DNA of 64,000 nt from an uncultured Fibrobacter sp. (GTDB lineage: Bacteria; Fibrobacterota; Fibrobacteria; Fibrobacterales; Fibrobacteraceae), in assembly GCA_934699585.1 (NCBI GenBank), contig CAKUWY010000018.1, positions 1-64,000 of the forward strand, in the 5' to 3' direction. Shown piece after piece: positions 49,519 through 57,683 of this stretch. Position numbers and translations under genes: made by a program. Positions within the stretch are counted from its first letter, which is position 1; the number at the start of each line of letters is the position of its first letter. A model generated the notes under the pieces. That model was not told the DNA's origin. It saw nothing but the letters and a program-made list of their open reading frames with translations, and did no database searches.

Positions 49519-52136
49519 TGGCCGCTACGCCCTTGATGCAGCAGTACTACGAAATCAAGAAACAGAATCCGGGCTGCATACTTTTCTTTAGAATGGGAGA
49601 CTTCTTCGAACTGTTCGAGGAAGATGCCGTTGTCGCTTCCAAGATTTTGGGACTTACCCTCACTAGCCGAAACAACGGTGCTGCGGGGGAGACTCCCCTT
49701 TGTGGGTTTCCGCACCATGCGGCGGACCGGTACGTGCCCAAGATGGTGGCCGCAGGATACCGCATAGCCATTTGCGAACAGGTAGAAGACCCCAAGCTTG
49801 CCAAGGGAATCGTGAAGCGGGACGTGGTGGAAATCATCAGCGCCGGAACCGCCATGGACGAGACCAACCTGAATGCCAAGGAGGCCAACTACCTCTGTGC
49901 CTACATGCCGGCGGAATCGGGAGACGAGTCGGTGTTCGCCTTTGCCGACGTGACCACGGGCTACCTTGCGGTAAGCAGGAGTTCCGTGCAGGCTTTCGAA
50001 TGCGAGTTCTGCCGCCGCATGCCCAAGGAAGTGGTGGTGGCCGAAGGTTACGAAATCCCTTCGGGCGTCATGGACATTATCCGCTCCGAAAACATCTTGA
50101 TTACGGAGATTCCCGCTTTTCTGTTCGGGGCGGAACACGGTCGGGACGTGCTGTTTTCCCACTTCAAGGTGGAATCCCTGGTAGGCCTCGGCCTGGACGG
50201 TCGTGACCGTGAAACGGCGGTGACGGGTGCCCTCTTGCAGTATTTGATGGACCAGAAAAAGTCCGAGCTTTCCCACTTTACGGGTCTCGAGATTTTGAAT
50301 CTGGACGACTACATGACCCTGGACCCCAGCACCCTCAGGAACCTGGAGCTGGTCCGCCCGCTGAACGCCGACGATTATTCCAGCACCTTGTGTTCCGTTC
50401 TGGACTTTACCGTTACCGCCATGGGTGGCCGCGTGCTGAAGGACTGGGTGAGTCACCCGCTGATTTCGGTGGAAAAAATCAAGGCCCGCGAAGAGGCCGT
50501 AACCGAGCTGGTAGGGAACCCCATGGCCCTGGACGAACTGAAGGAATCACTTACCTCCATTCTGGACATGGAACGCCTGATGGGCCGTGTGGGGAGCGGT
50601 CGCGCCAACGCTCGTGACCTGGCCGGTATGGGTCGCTCCCTGTGTCAGGCCTCCAAGGTGGCCCGCGTGCTTTCGGAGCTGCATTCCCCCTTGTTCGAAC
50701 AGTTCCGTCAGGTGCTGGAACTGGCAAAAGGCAGGGGAGAGGAACTCCTGCAGAATTTCAACGACGACTTGCCCCTGACGGTTCGCGAAGGCGGCATGAT
50801 TCGGGAAGGCGCCAACGTGGAGTTGGACGCCATGAACGCCGACATCAAGGATAAGCGCCAGTGGATAGCCTCCCTGGAAAGCCGCGAGCGGGAACGACTG
50901 GAAATACCCAGCCTCAAGGTGGGCTACAACAGGGTGTTCGGCTACTACATCGAGATTACAAGGGCCCAGATGGCCAAGGCCACCAAGCCCATTCCCGACG
51001 AATACATCCGCAAGCAGACCACCGTCAACGCCGAGCGCTACATTACCCCCGAAATGAAGGAGTGCGAGTCCGTCATCAGCAACGCCGAGGTGAACATCCA
51101 CGAACTGGAATACCGCATTTTCTGTCAGCTCAGGGACCGGGTGAACAGTTGGCGCAGCGAACTCCAGGAAATCGCCGACGCCATCGCCCGTGTGGATACG
51201 CTCTACAGTTTTGCCCGGGCCGCCCGCAAGTACAACTACGTGTGTCCGGAGGTCTATACCGGCACGGGTATCGAGATTCGGGGCGGTTTCCACCCCGTCA
51301 TCGTGGCGGTGAATCCGGATTTGGACTTTATCCCCAACGACGTGGAACTTTCTCCCGATGCCACCCGCCTGATGCTCATTACGGGCCCCAACATGGCGGG
51401 TAAATCTACCTACCTGCGGCAGACGGGACTGATTGTGCTGATGGCCCAGATGGGTTGCTTTGTGCCTGCGGAATCGGCCCGCATAGGCGTGGTGGACCGG
51501 ATTTTCACCCGCGTGGGGGCCAGCGACCGCCTGAGCCGCGGGCTTTCTACCTTCATGGTGGAGATGATCGAGACGGCGAACATTTTGCGGAACGCCACGC
51601 CCCACAGCTTGGTGCTGCTGGACGAAATCGGCCGCGGTACCAGCACCTTCGACGGACTTTCTATCGCCTGGTCCATCGTGGAGACTTTGCATAGCGAGCC
51701 TTCCCGCATGGCGCTGACCCTTTTTGCCACTCACTATCACGAACTCACCGGCCTTGTGGATTCCCTGGAACATGCGGGGAACTATCAGGTGGCGGTTCAG
51801 GAGAAAGGCGACAAGCTCATCTTCTTGCACAAGATTCTTGCCGGAGCCTGCGATTCCAGCTACGGTATTCACGTGGCGGAAATGGCGGGGCTCCCTTCTA
51901 CGGTGGTGCGCCGGGCCCGCAAGATTCTGCTCCGTCTGGAAAAGCAGAAGATCGACCCCAGCGACGAGGCGATTCACAAGAAAATCAAGGACAGGCCCCA
52001 GATGGACCTGTTCGCCGCCCCCGACGAGTCCCTGACGCTCTTGAAACAGGAAATCTGCCGCCTGCGTCCGGAGGAGATGACCCCACTGCAGGCCCTGCAA
52101 CGGCTCACAGAACTGAAGGAAAACTATGGGAAGTAG
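49518..52136 (+). CDS. mutS: DNA mismatch repair protein MutS
   Basis: MutS recognises mismatches and insertion/deletion loops. The protein has 872 residues. The mismatch-contacting FxE motif is in GDFFE (F29, E31). The connector, lever and clamp regions follow. The Walker A loop TGPNMAGKST is at about 621-630, LLDEIGRGTSTFDG holds Walker B and the dimer motif, and FATHYHELT the H-loop. A C-terminal helical tail is present. The ATG overlaps the scpB stop (TGATG), so translation is coupled. mutL is not in the window. Confidence 0.97.
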   Translation: MAATPLMQQYYEIKKQNPGCILFFRMGDFFELFEEDAVVASKILGLTLTSRNNGAAGETPLCGFPHHAADRYVPKMVAAGYRIAICEQVEDPKLAKGIVKRDVVEIISAGTAMDETNLNAKEANYLCAYMPAESGDESVFAFADVTTGYLAVSRSSVQAFECEFCRRMPKEVVVAEGYEIPSGVMDIIRSENILITEIPAFLFGAEHGRDVLFSHFKVESLVGLGLDGRDRETAVTGALLQYLMDQKKSELSHFTGLEILNLDDYMTLDPSTLRNLELVRPLNADDYSSTLCSVLDFTVTAMGGRVLKDWVSHPLISVEKIKAREEAVTELVGNPMALDELKESLTSILDMERLMGRVGSGRANARDLAGMGRSLCQASKVARVLSELHSPLFEQFRQVLELAKGRGEELLQNFNDDLPLTVREGGMIREGANVELDAMNADIKDKRQWIASLESRERERLEIPSLKVGYNRVFGYYIEITRAQMAKATKPIPDEYIRKQTTVNAERYITPEMKECESVISNAEVNIHELEYRIFCQLRDRVNSWRSELQEIADAIARVDTLYSFARAARKYNYVCPEVYTGTGIEIRGGFHPVIVAVNPDLDFIPNDVELSPDATRLMLITGPNMAGKSTYLRQTGLIVLMAQMGCFVPAESARIGVVDRIFTRVGASDRLSRGLSTFMVEMIETANILRNATPHSLVLLDEIGRGTSTFDGLSIAWSIVETLHSEPSRMALTLFATHYHELTGLVDSLEHAGNYQVAVQEKGDKLIFLHKILAGACDSSYGIHVAEMAGLPSTVVRRARKILLRLEKQKIDPSDEAIHKKIKDRPQMDLFAAPDESLTLLKQEICRLRPEEMTPLQALQRLTELKENYGK

Positions 52137-52184
52137 GTGTAGTGTGAGGTGTGTAGTGAGGAATGTGATGTGTGAGGTGTGAAG
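52137..52184. repeat. Heptamer-period repeat (GTG every 7 bp)
   Basis: GTG occurs at 52137, 52144, 52151, 52165, 52172 and 52179; the 52158 position is degenerate. The block begins directly after the mutS stop. A GTCATCC hairpin follows at 52211-52235. Confidence 0.75.
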
Positions 52185-52273
52185 TTTGGGGCGAGAAGTG
52201 CTCTTCCTTCGTCATCCTCGCGAAGGCGAGGATCTAGAAACAAAGAGTTTAGAAGTAAAAAACAGGAGTAACA

Positions 52274-53104
52274 ATGTCTGTACAAGTAATGGTAAATGGA
52301 ATTCCGGGCAACATGGGCCGCATTGTGGCCGAAACTTGCGTGGCCCGTGGCCTGGAACTGGTCCCGTATTCCCTGACGGGCGAAATCATCGTGGAAAACG
52401 AGGCCGAGGTGGCTGGCAAGACCGTCCTGCTCCTTAAGCCCAGCAACCGCGAAGAGCGCATCGGCGAGGTGCTGGCCAAGTACCCGAAAATGATTTGCAT
52501 CGACTATACCCACCCCACGGCGGTAAACGACAACGCCGCCTTTTACGTGAAGCACAAGATTCCTTTTGTGATGGGCACTACCGGTGGCGACCGCGAAGCC
52601 CTGGCAAAGCTTGTGGCAGACGCCAACCACCCCAGCGTCATTGCTCCCAACATGGCCAAGCAGATTGTGGCTTTCCAGATGATGATTGAATTTTTGGCCA
52701 AGGAATTCCCCACGGCGTTCAGCGGTTACAAACTTTCCGTGGTAGAAAGCCACCAGAAGACCAAGGCGGACACCAGCGGTACGGCCAAGGCCGTGGTAGG
52801 GGACTTCCAGAAGATGGGATTCGATTTCTCCGTCGATGACATCGAGAAGGTCCGTAACGAAAAGGAACAGGTGGAACGGATGCACGTGCCCGAACAATAC
52901 CTGGGCGGTCACGCCTTCCACACCTACAGCCTGGACAGCGCCGACGGCACCGTGCATTTCGAGTTCCAGCACAATGTTTGCGGCCGCAAGATTTACGCCG
53001 AAGGCACCGTAGATGCGGTGAACTTCCTCGCATGCCACCTCGCAAACGGAACCGCCAAACCCTTCAACATGATGGACGTTTTGCGTTCTGGAAAAATGCG
53101 TTAG
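52274..53104 (+). CDS. dapB: 4-Hydroxy-tetrahydrodipicolinate reductase, plant-like type
   Basis: DapB reduces HTPA in lysine and diaminopimelate synthesis. The protein has 276 residues. The N-terminal nucleotide motif VMVNGIPGNMGR is at about 5-16, followed by IDYTHPTAV, MGTTGGDR and APNMAKQI. The catalytic region reads VESHQKTKADTSGTAKA, where classical bacterial DapB has EAHHRxKxDAPSGTA. That form resembles plant DapB. CAGGAG lies 7 bp before the ATG. No other dap gene is near. It supplies the meso-DAP used by the MraY pathway. Confidence 0.88.
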   Translation: MSVQVMVNGIPGNMGRIVAETCVARGLELVPYSLTGEIIVENEAEVAGKTVLLLKPSNREERIGEVLAKYPKMICIDYTHPTAVNDNAAFYVKHKIPFVMGTTGGDREALAKLVADANHPSVIAPNMAKQIVAFQMMIEFLAKEFPTAFSGYKLSVVESHQKTKADTSGTAKAVVGDFQKMGFDFSVDDIEKVRNEKEQVERMHVPEQYLGGHAFHTYSLDSADGTVHFEFQHNVCGRKIYAEGTVDAVNFLACHLANGTAKPFNMMDVLRSGKMR

Positions 53105-53238
53105 AGCTCGCGCTACGCACTTTGAGCTATGGGCGCGCACCTGCGGTGCTTTGAGCTAAGAGAAATACTCAAAGTGAGCGGAGCGAACGAGCTCAAAGCG
53201 AGTGAAACGAGCGACCCCATACCTCATACCGATTAAAC
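53105..53238. repeat. TTTGAGCT heptamer and short-hairpin modules
   Basis: The gap between dapB and the permease gene is filled by CTTTGAGCTATG units, small hairpins (GCACCTGCGGTGC) and AGTGAGCGGAGCGAACGAGC-type stretches. It is related to 10430-10598 and 57511-57660. Confidence 0.6.
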
Positions 53239-54255
53239 ATGCGTTCCTACATCCTCCGACGCCTGCTTTTGATGGTCCCGACTCTCATCGGGATTTCGCT
53301 GGTGTGCTTTATACTCATCCAGCTGTTGCCGGGCGGCCCTGTAGAGGAGATGATTTCCAGGGCCCAGCAAGCCGCCGCCATGAAAGGCGGGGTGGACGCG
53401 TCCAAGGCCCTGTCGCCAGACCAGATAGCCCAAATCCAGGCCTACTTCGGGTTTGACCAGCCCGCCTGGAAACGCTACCTGACCTGGCTCTGGAACGTGC
53501 TGCACCTGGACCTGGGCGCGAGCTACACCTACGGCCTCCCGGTATGGGATGTCATCGTGAGCCGGTTCCCCATATCGCTTTTCTTCGGTATCACGTCGTT
53601 CTTCCTGAGTTACCTTGTATGTATTCCCCTCGGGCTCTGGAAGGCGGTGCATCACGGGAGCAAACTGGATTCCCTCAGTTCGGGCTTGATTTTCTCGGGC
53701 TACGTGATGCCGGGTTATGCCCTGGGTATCCTCCTGATTATTTTTCTGGCGGGCGGGTCCTACCTGGACATTTTTCCGCTGGGGGGCCTTACCAGCGACG
53801 ACTTCGAGGATTTCTCCTTTTTCGGGAAAATCGTGGACCTGGGGCACCACTTGATTCTCCCGATTTTCTGTTACATGATCAGCGAGTTCGCGTTCCTCAC
53901 CTTCCTCATGAAAAATTCCGCCCTGGAGGAACTGGGCAAGGACTACATGCGCACGGCCCTTGCAAAAGGCATGAGTTTCAAGCAGGCCTTGGTGCGCCAT
54001 GCGCTCCGCAACGCGCTCATTCCCATCGCCACCCGCCTCTCCGAAATCTGTACCCTCATGTTTGCGGGGGCGCTCCTTATCGAGAAGGTTTTTGATATCG
54101 ACGGCATGGGCCTGCTATACTACAATTCCATGGTAAACCGGGACTACAACGTGGTCATGGGCATCATCTTCCTCAGCAGCCTCATGGCTATGGTGGGCCG
54201 CCTTTTCAGCGACATCCTCTACACGCTGGTGGATCCGCGAATCAAGTTCTCGTAG
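53239..54255 (+). CDS. ABC transporter permease, peptide/oligopeptide type (DppB/YejB-like)
   Basis: The protein has 338 residues and six membrane helices. The start MRSYILRRLLLMVPTLIGIS and the LIQLLPGGP segment are typical of DppB/OppB/YejB permeases. The EAA loop, ELGKDYMRTALAKGMSFKQALVRHALRNALIP, which docks the ATPase, lies near 233-265, and the end VDPRIKFS is usual. An insert near 50-75 (KGGVDASKALSPDQIAQIQAYFG) is also seen in YejB. The second permease, ATPase and binding protein are not adjacent. It is convergent with ruvB. Confidence 0.9.
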   Translation: MRSYILRRLLLMVPTLIGISLVCFILIQLLPGGPVEEMISRAQQAAAMKGGVDASKALSPDQIAQIQAYFGFDQPAWKRYLTWLWNVLHLDLGASYTYGLPVWDVIVSRFPISLFFGITSFFLSYLVCIPLGLWKAVHHGSKLDSLSSGLIFSGYVMPGYALGILLIIFLAGGSYLDIFPLGGLTSDDFEDFSFFGKIVDLGHHLILPIFCYMISEFAFLTFLMKNSALEELGKDYMRTALAKGMSFKQALVRHALRNALIPIATRLSEICTLMFAGALLIEKVFDIDGMGLLYYNSMVNRDYNVVMGIIFLSSLMAMVGRLFSDILYTLVDPRIKFS

Positions 54256-54273
54256 CTTCTCAGGAACGTCGGT

Positions 54274-54332
54274 CCCTTCGTCCTGGATTCTTCATTGCGC
54301 GTCTTTGACGCTTCATTCAGAATGACGAAGGG
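54274..54332. terminator. Palindrome between convergent permease and ruvB genes
   Basis: CCCTTCGTC pairs with GACGAAGGG. GGATTCTTCATT and TTCATTCAGAATGAC modules lie inside. It could end both transcripts; no long T-run is present. Confidence 0.5.
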
Positions 54333-54356
54333 CTGTGTTGCTCTTGTCAGGTGTTT

Positions 54357-55394
54357 TTACAGCGGCAGTTCCATCTGCTCGGAGGCTTTGTGGCTGGGCA
54401 TGCTCTTGTGGAGTAGCCTGTAGGCGTTGCTGGTAGCGACGCGCCCCTGCTTTGTGCGGGAAAGCAGTCCCTTCTGGATCAGGTAGGGCTCGTAAACTTC
54501 TTCCAGGGTGTCGGTCTCTTCGCCCAGGGCCGCCCCGATGGTACCCAGGCCTACTGGGCCCCCGTCGAACTTGTCAATCATCATGGAGAGGATCTTCCGG
54601 TCCATGGGGTCCAGGCCTTCGCTGTCGATGCCCAACATCTGCAGTGTGCGTTCCGCCGCTTCTAGGTCGATAACGCCTGAACCGCGGACCTGTGCCACGT
54701 CACGGCAACGGCGCAAGATGCGGTTCGCGATGCGGGGAGTGCCGCGGCAGCGTCCGCCCAGAATCTGGGCGGCGTCTTGGGTCAGTTCGATCCCGAGAAT
54801 CTTGGAACTCCTCATCAGGATTTGCATTAGGTCCTTTTCGTCGTAGAGTTCCAGCCGGTAGGACAACCCGAAGCGGTCGCGCAAGGGTCCGGTCAACAGG
54901 CCAGTGCGTGTGGTGGCGCCCACCAGGGTAAAATGCTTGAGGGGCAGGTTCACGCTTCGGGCCGCCGGGCCGGAATCCAGCATGATGTCGAGCCTGAAAT
55001 CTTCCATGGCGGGGTAGAGGTATTCCTCGACGGTGCGGTTCAGCCGGTGAATCTCGTCGATAAACAGCACGTCGTTTTCTTGAAGCCCCGTAAGGAGCCC
55101 CGCCAAGTCGCTGGCCTTTTCTAGCACGGGCCCGCTGGTGATGTGAATGTTCACACCCATTTCTTTTGCGATGATGCCCGCGAGCGTCGTCTTGCCGAGG
55201 CCAGGCGGTCCTGCAAAAAGGCAATGGTCCAGGGCGTCTCCCCGGTGTTTGGCCGCCTCTATGGCGATAGAAAGGCTCTCCTTGATGGAGGCCTGGCCTG
55301 TGAACTGCTCCAGACTGAGCGGCCGGAGGGTCTGCTCCATTTCGGACTCGTCCAAGGAGTTTTTTCCGGGAGAAATGACGCGTTTATCTTCCAT
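54357..55394 (-). CDS. ruvB: Holliday junction branch migration helicase RuvB
   Basis: RuvB is the AAA+ motor of RuvABC. Walker A PPGLGKTT is at about 63-70, Walker B LFIDEIHRLN near 112-121, sensor 1 LVGATTRTG near 158-166, and the arginine-finger region GPLRDRFGL near 169-177. A winged helix forms the C-terminus. The ATG at 55394 was chosen; an in-frame TTG three codons earlier lies inside the promoter box. TATATTTG ends 6 bp upstream and there is no ribosome binding site. The gene is divergent from der, 89 bp apart. Confidence 0.96.
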   Translation of the reverse strand: MEDKRVISPGKNSLDESEMEQTLRPLSLEQFTGQASIKESLSIAIEAAKHRGDALDHCLFAGPPGLGKTTLAGIIAKEMGVNIHITSGPVLEKASDLAGLLTGLQENDVLFIDEIHRLNRTVEEYLYPAMEDFRLDIMLDSGPAARSVNLPLKHFTLVGATTRTGLLTGPLRDRFGLSYRLELYDEKDLMQILMRSSKILGIELTQDAAQILGGRCRGTPRIANRILRRCRDVAQVRGSGVIDLEAAERTLQMLGIDSEGLDPMDRKILSMMIDKFDGGPVGLGTIGAALGEETDTLEEVYEPYLIQKGLLSRTKQGRVATSNAYRLLHKSMPSHKASEQMELPL

Positions 55395-55400
55395 ACTGCA

Positions 55401-55408
55401 CAAATATA
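55401..55408 (-). promoter_or_regulatory. TAnnTTTG promoter -10 box of ruvB
   Basis: TATATTTG on the minus strand ends 6 bp before the ruvB ATG. A start of transcription at or next to the A of ATG is expected. Confidence 0.6.
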
Positions 55409-55469
55409 CACCTGTTGGATAATCTTGTCAAGGCGTAAGCTTCATAATCCCGAAAATAAATCTCTTTTC

Positions 55470-55477
55470 TATATTTG
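55470..55477 (+). promoter_or_regulatory. TAnnTTTG promoter -10 box of der
   Basis: TATATTTG ends 6 bp before the der ATG at 55484, mirroring the ruvB promoter across an 89-bp divergent gap. Confidence 0.6.
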
Positions 55478-55483
55478 TATGCG

Positions 55484-56911
55484 ATGAAATTACCTGTGGT
55501 GTGTATTATCGGACGGCCCAATGTCGGGAAGTCCTCTCTTTTTAATCGGATTTTAGGCCGCAGGGCTGCCGTGGTTTCTGACCGTGACGGTGTGACTCGC
55601 GATAGGCATTACCAGAACGCAAATTACAAGGGCCACGAGTTTACGGTGGTAGATACCGGCGGTTTTTTGCCGGACGATACCATCGATGTTTTGGCCGATA
55701 GTGTCCGTACCCAGATTTTTAACGCCGTCGAGGAATCGGACCTGGTCCTTTTTATGGTGGATGTCCGCGTGGGCATTACCAAGCTGGACCAGCAGTTTGC
55801 AAGGCTTATCCGTAAGCTGGATAAGCAGGTGATTCTGGTGGCCAACAAGAGCGAGAACCTGGGCGACCGTCAGGAAAGTTACGAGTTCTTGAAGTTGGGC
55901 TTTGGACAGCCTCGTACCATCAGCGCCTTGACGGGCTATGCCTGCCTTTCTTTGATGGATGAAATTGTCGCAGTACTTCCGACCCCTGTGCGTGGGGAAC
56001 GGAAAGAGGAACGGCCCATCCGTTTCGCTATCCTTGGTCGCCCCAATGCGGGCAAGAGCACCCTGTTGAACCGCCTGATGGGCGAGGAACGGGCCGTAGT
56101 TTCGGACATTCCGGGAACGACCCGCGACTCCATCGATTGCACCTTTACCGTAAACGGTGTCAAGTTTGTGGTGACCGATACGGCTGGCCTTCGCAAAAAG
56201 GCGAAGGTAGAAGACGAGGTGGAAATTTTTAGCAACATGCGTACCATGGAAAGCATCCGCCGCTCGGACCTGTCGGTGCTTCTGGTGGACTGCACCCGAG
56301 GACTCCAGGTTCAGGACTTTAGAATCATTACCGAAATCCGTAAGGCGGGGAAGGGCCTGGTTCTTGTGCTGAACAAGTGGGATATCCTGCCCGACAAGAC
56401 CGAAAAATCCTTTGACCGCATGGTCAAGGAAATGCTGGAACGGGAACCCATGCTGGAGTACGTTCCCATTCTTTCTATCAGCGCCAAGGAAGGCCTTCGC
56501 GTAAATCGGGTTATCCAGTCTATCCAGACGGTATATGCCAACTGCCGCCGCGTGCTGGGCCGTGACCGAGTGGCCGAAAGTTTTGCGAATTTCTTGCAAG
56601 AAAAGGCGCCTCCCAGCCACAACGCCCGTGTGGTGGCCCTGACCCGAGCCTGCCAGATTCTGGTGGAGCCTCCCGTGATTGCCATCGAGACCCGCACACC
56701 GGAATTGGTGGACGAATCTTACAAGCGTTACCTGCTTAAAAAATTTTACGAAGAATTCCAGCTGCAGGGGGCCCCTCTCCGCTTGAATTTTGACCAGAAG
56801 TTAACTCTCAGAAAGGACGAAGAACTTGAACAGTTTGCTGAGTCTTCCGATAGCGTACTTGTTGGGGTCGATCCCCAGCGCGATTTGGATTGCAAAAATC
56901 GCGAAAGGTAA
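55484..56911 (+). CDS. der: Ribosome biogenesis GTPase Der (EngA)
   Basis: Der helps 50S assembly and has two GTPase domains plus a KH-like domain. The first G1 is GRPNVGKS at 10-17, with DTGGF for G3 and NKSE for G4. The second G1 is GRPNAGKS near 186-193, with DTAGLRKK and NKWD. The KH-like domain ends near LQGAPLRLNFDQKLT. The last 30 or so residues overlap plsY in another frame. The ATG at 55484 was chosen over an in-frame TTG within the promoter box. The length, 475 residues, is slightly longer than usual. Confidence 0.96.
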   Translation: MKLPVVCIIGRPNVGKSSLFNRILGRRAAVVSDRDGVTRDRHYQNANYKGHEFTVVDTGGFLPDDTIDVLADSVRTQIFNAVEESDLVLFMVDVRVGITKLDQQFARLIRKLDKQVILVANKSENLGDRQESYEFLKLGFGQPRTISALTGYACLSLMDEIVAVLPTPVRGERKEERPIRFAILGRPNAGKSTLLNRLMGEERAVVSDIPGTTRDSIDCTFTVNGVKFVVTDTAGLRKKAKVEDEVEIFSNMRTMESIRRSDLSVLLVDCTRGLQVQDFRIITEIRKAGKGLVLVLNKWDILPDKTEKSFDRMVKEMLEREPMLEYVPILSISAKEGLRVNRVIQSIQTVYANCRRVLGRDRVAESFANFLQEKAPPSHNARVVALTRACQILVEPPVIAIETRTPELVDESYKRYLLKKFYEEFQLQGAPLRLNFDQKLTLRKDEELEQFAESSDSVLVGVDPQRDLDCKNRER

Positions 56912-57494
56912 GGACTTTGACATTCGGGACTACGGTTCCAAGAATGCGGGCCTAACCAACACGTTCCGCGTGCTGGGCTGGAAACCGGCACTTCCGGTAG
57001 TGTTTCTGGATTTGCTCAAGGGCTTCTTTGGACCCTGGATTGCCGCACAGATGTGTGCCTCTCAGGTGGCTGCCGGTGGTGCGGATTATTCCCACTGGGT
57101 GCCGCTGGTGGCGGGCCTTCTGGTGATTTTGGGCCATAGCTTTACCTGCTTTGCCGGATTCCGTGGGGGCAAGGGCGTGCTTGCCGCTCTGGGCGTTTTT
57201 CTGGCCCTTTGCCCAATTACTGCTCTAGCGGCCTTTGGCGTGTGGATTGTCCTTACGGTTTCTACCAAGTATGTTTCGGTTGGGAGTATTGGCGCTTGCA
57301 TTGCCCTCGGGGCTTTTGCCGTGATGGGCTGTTTGAAGTTGCCGTTCCCGCCAGACAACATCAACTTGGGGCTCATGATTACTTGCCTTATCGTGGCAGT
57401 TTTTGTGATTGTGAAGCACAAATCCAACATCAAGCGGCTTTTGAACGGCACGGAGAATGGATTTGGCAGCAAGCGTAAGACTCCGAAGGCTTAA
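56826..57494 (+). CDS. plsY: Glycerol-3-phosphate acyltransferase PlsY
   Basis: PlsY acylates glycerol 3-phosphate from acyl phosphate, the first step of phospholipid synthesis. The protein has 222 residues and five membrane segments. LLGSIPSAIWIAK near the start, the GSKNAGLTNTFRVLG motif near 37-51 and GFRGGKGV near 112-119 are the family signatures. The start is within der: TTG at 56826 gives an 86-bp out-of-frame overlap, and a TTG three codons later is possible. The N-terminal helix needs this region, so the overlap is real. gpsA, which supplies its substrate, is next. Confidence 0.92.
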   Translation: MNSLLSLPIAYLLGSIPSAIWIAKIAKGKDFDIRDYGSKNAGLTNTFRVLGWKPALPVVFLDLLKGFFGPWIAAQMCASQVAAGGADYSHWVPLVAGLLVILGHSFTCFAGFRGGKGVLAALGVFLALCPITALAAFGVWIVLTVSTKYVSVGSIGACIALGAFAVMGCLKLPFPPDNINLGLMITCLIVAVFVIVKHKSNIKRLLNGTENGFGSKRKTPKA

Positions 57495-57683
57495 TTATTG
57501 TAGATTGTTATAGGGGTCGCACCTTGCGGTGCTTTGAGCTATGAGGTCGGGCTTCGCCCTGTGAGGTTTGAGTTATAGTTTGGCGCCAAGGGCGCGATTA
57601 TGAAACCTCAAAGCAAAGCGTCCTCAAACCTCAAAGGGAGCCGAAGGCGACCGCGCACACAGCTTCTTATTAGGAATAAAATT
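57495..57683. repeat. TGAGG heptamer and hairpin modules between plsY and gpsA
   Basis: GCACC-TTGC-GGTGC is followed by TTTGAGCTATGAGG (GAG 7 bp apart), GGGC-TTC-GCCC and GTGAGGTTTGAG. Then comes GGCGCC-AAG-GGCGC and the reverse-oriented ACCTCAAA units. Part of this is the module found inside the methyltransferase gene. Confidence 0.65.

Noticed and set aside
50547..52100. 517-codon minus-strand frame opposite mutS
   Set aside because: It is antisense to conserved MutS motifs and no family is recognisable.
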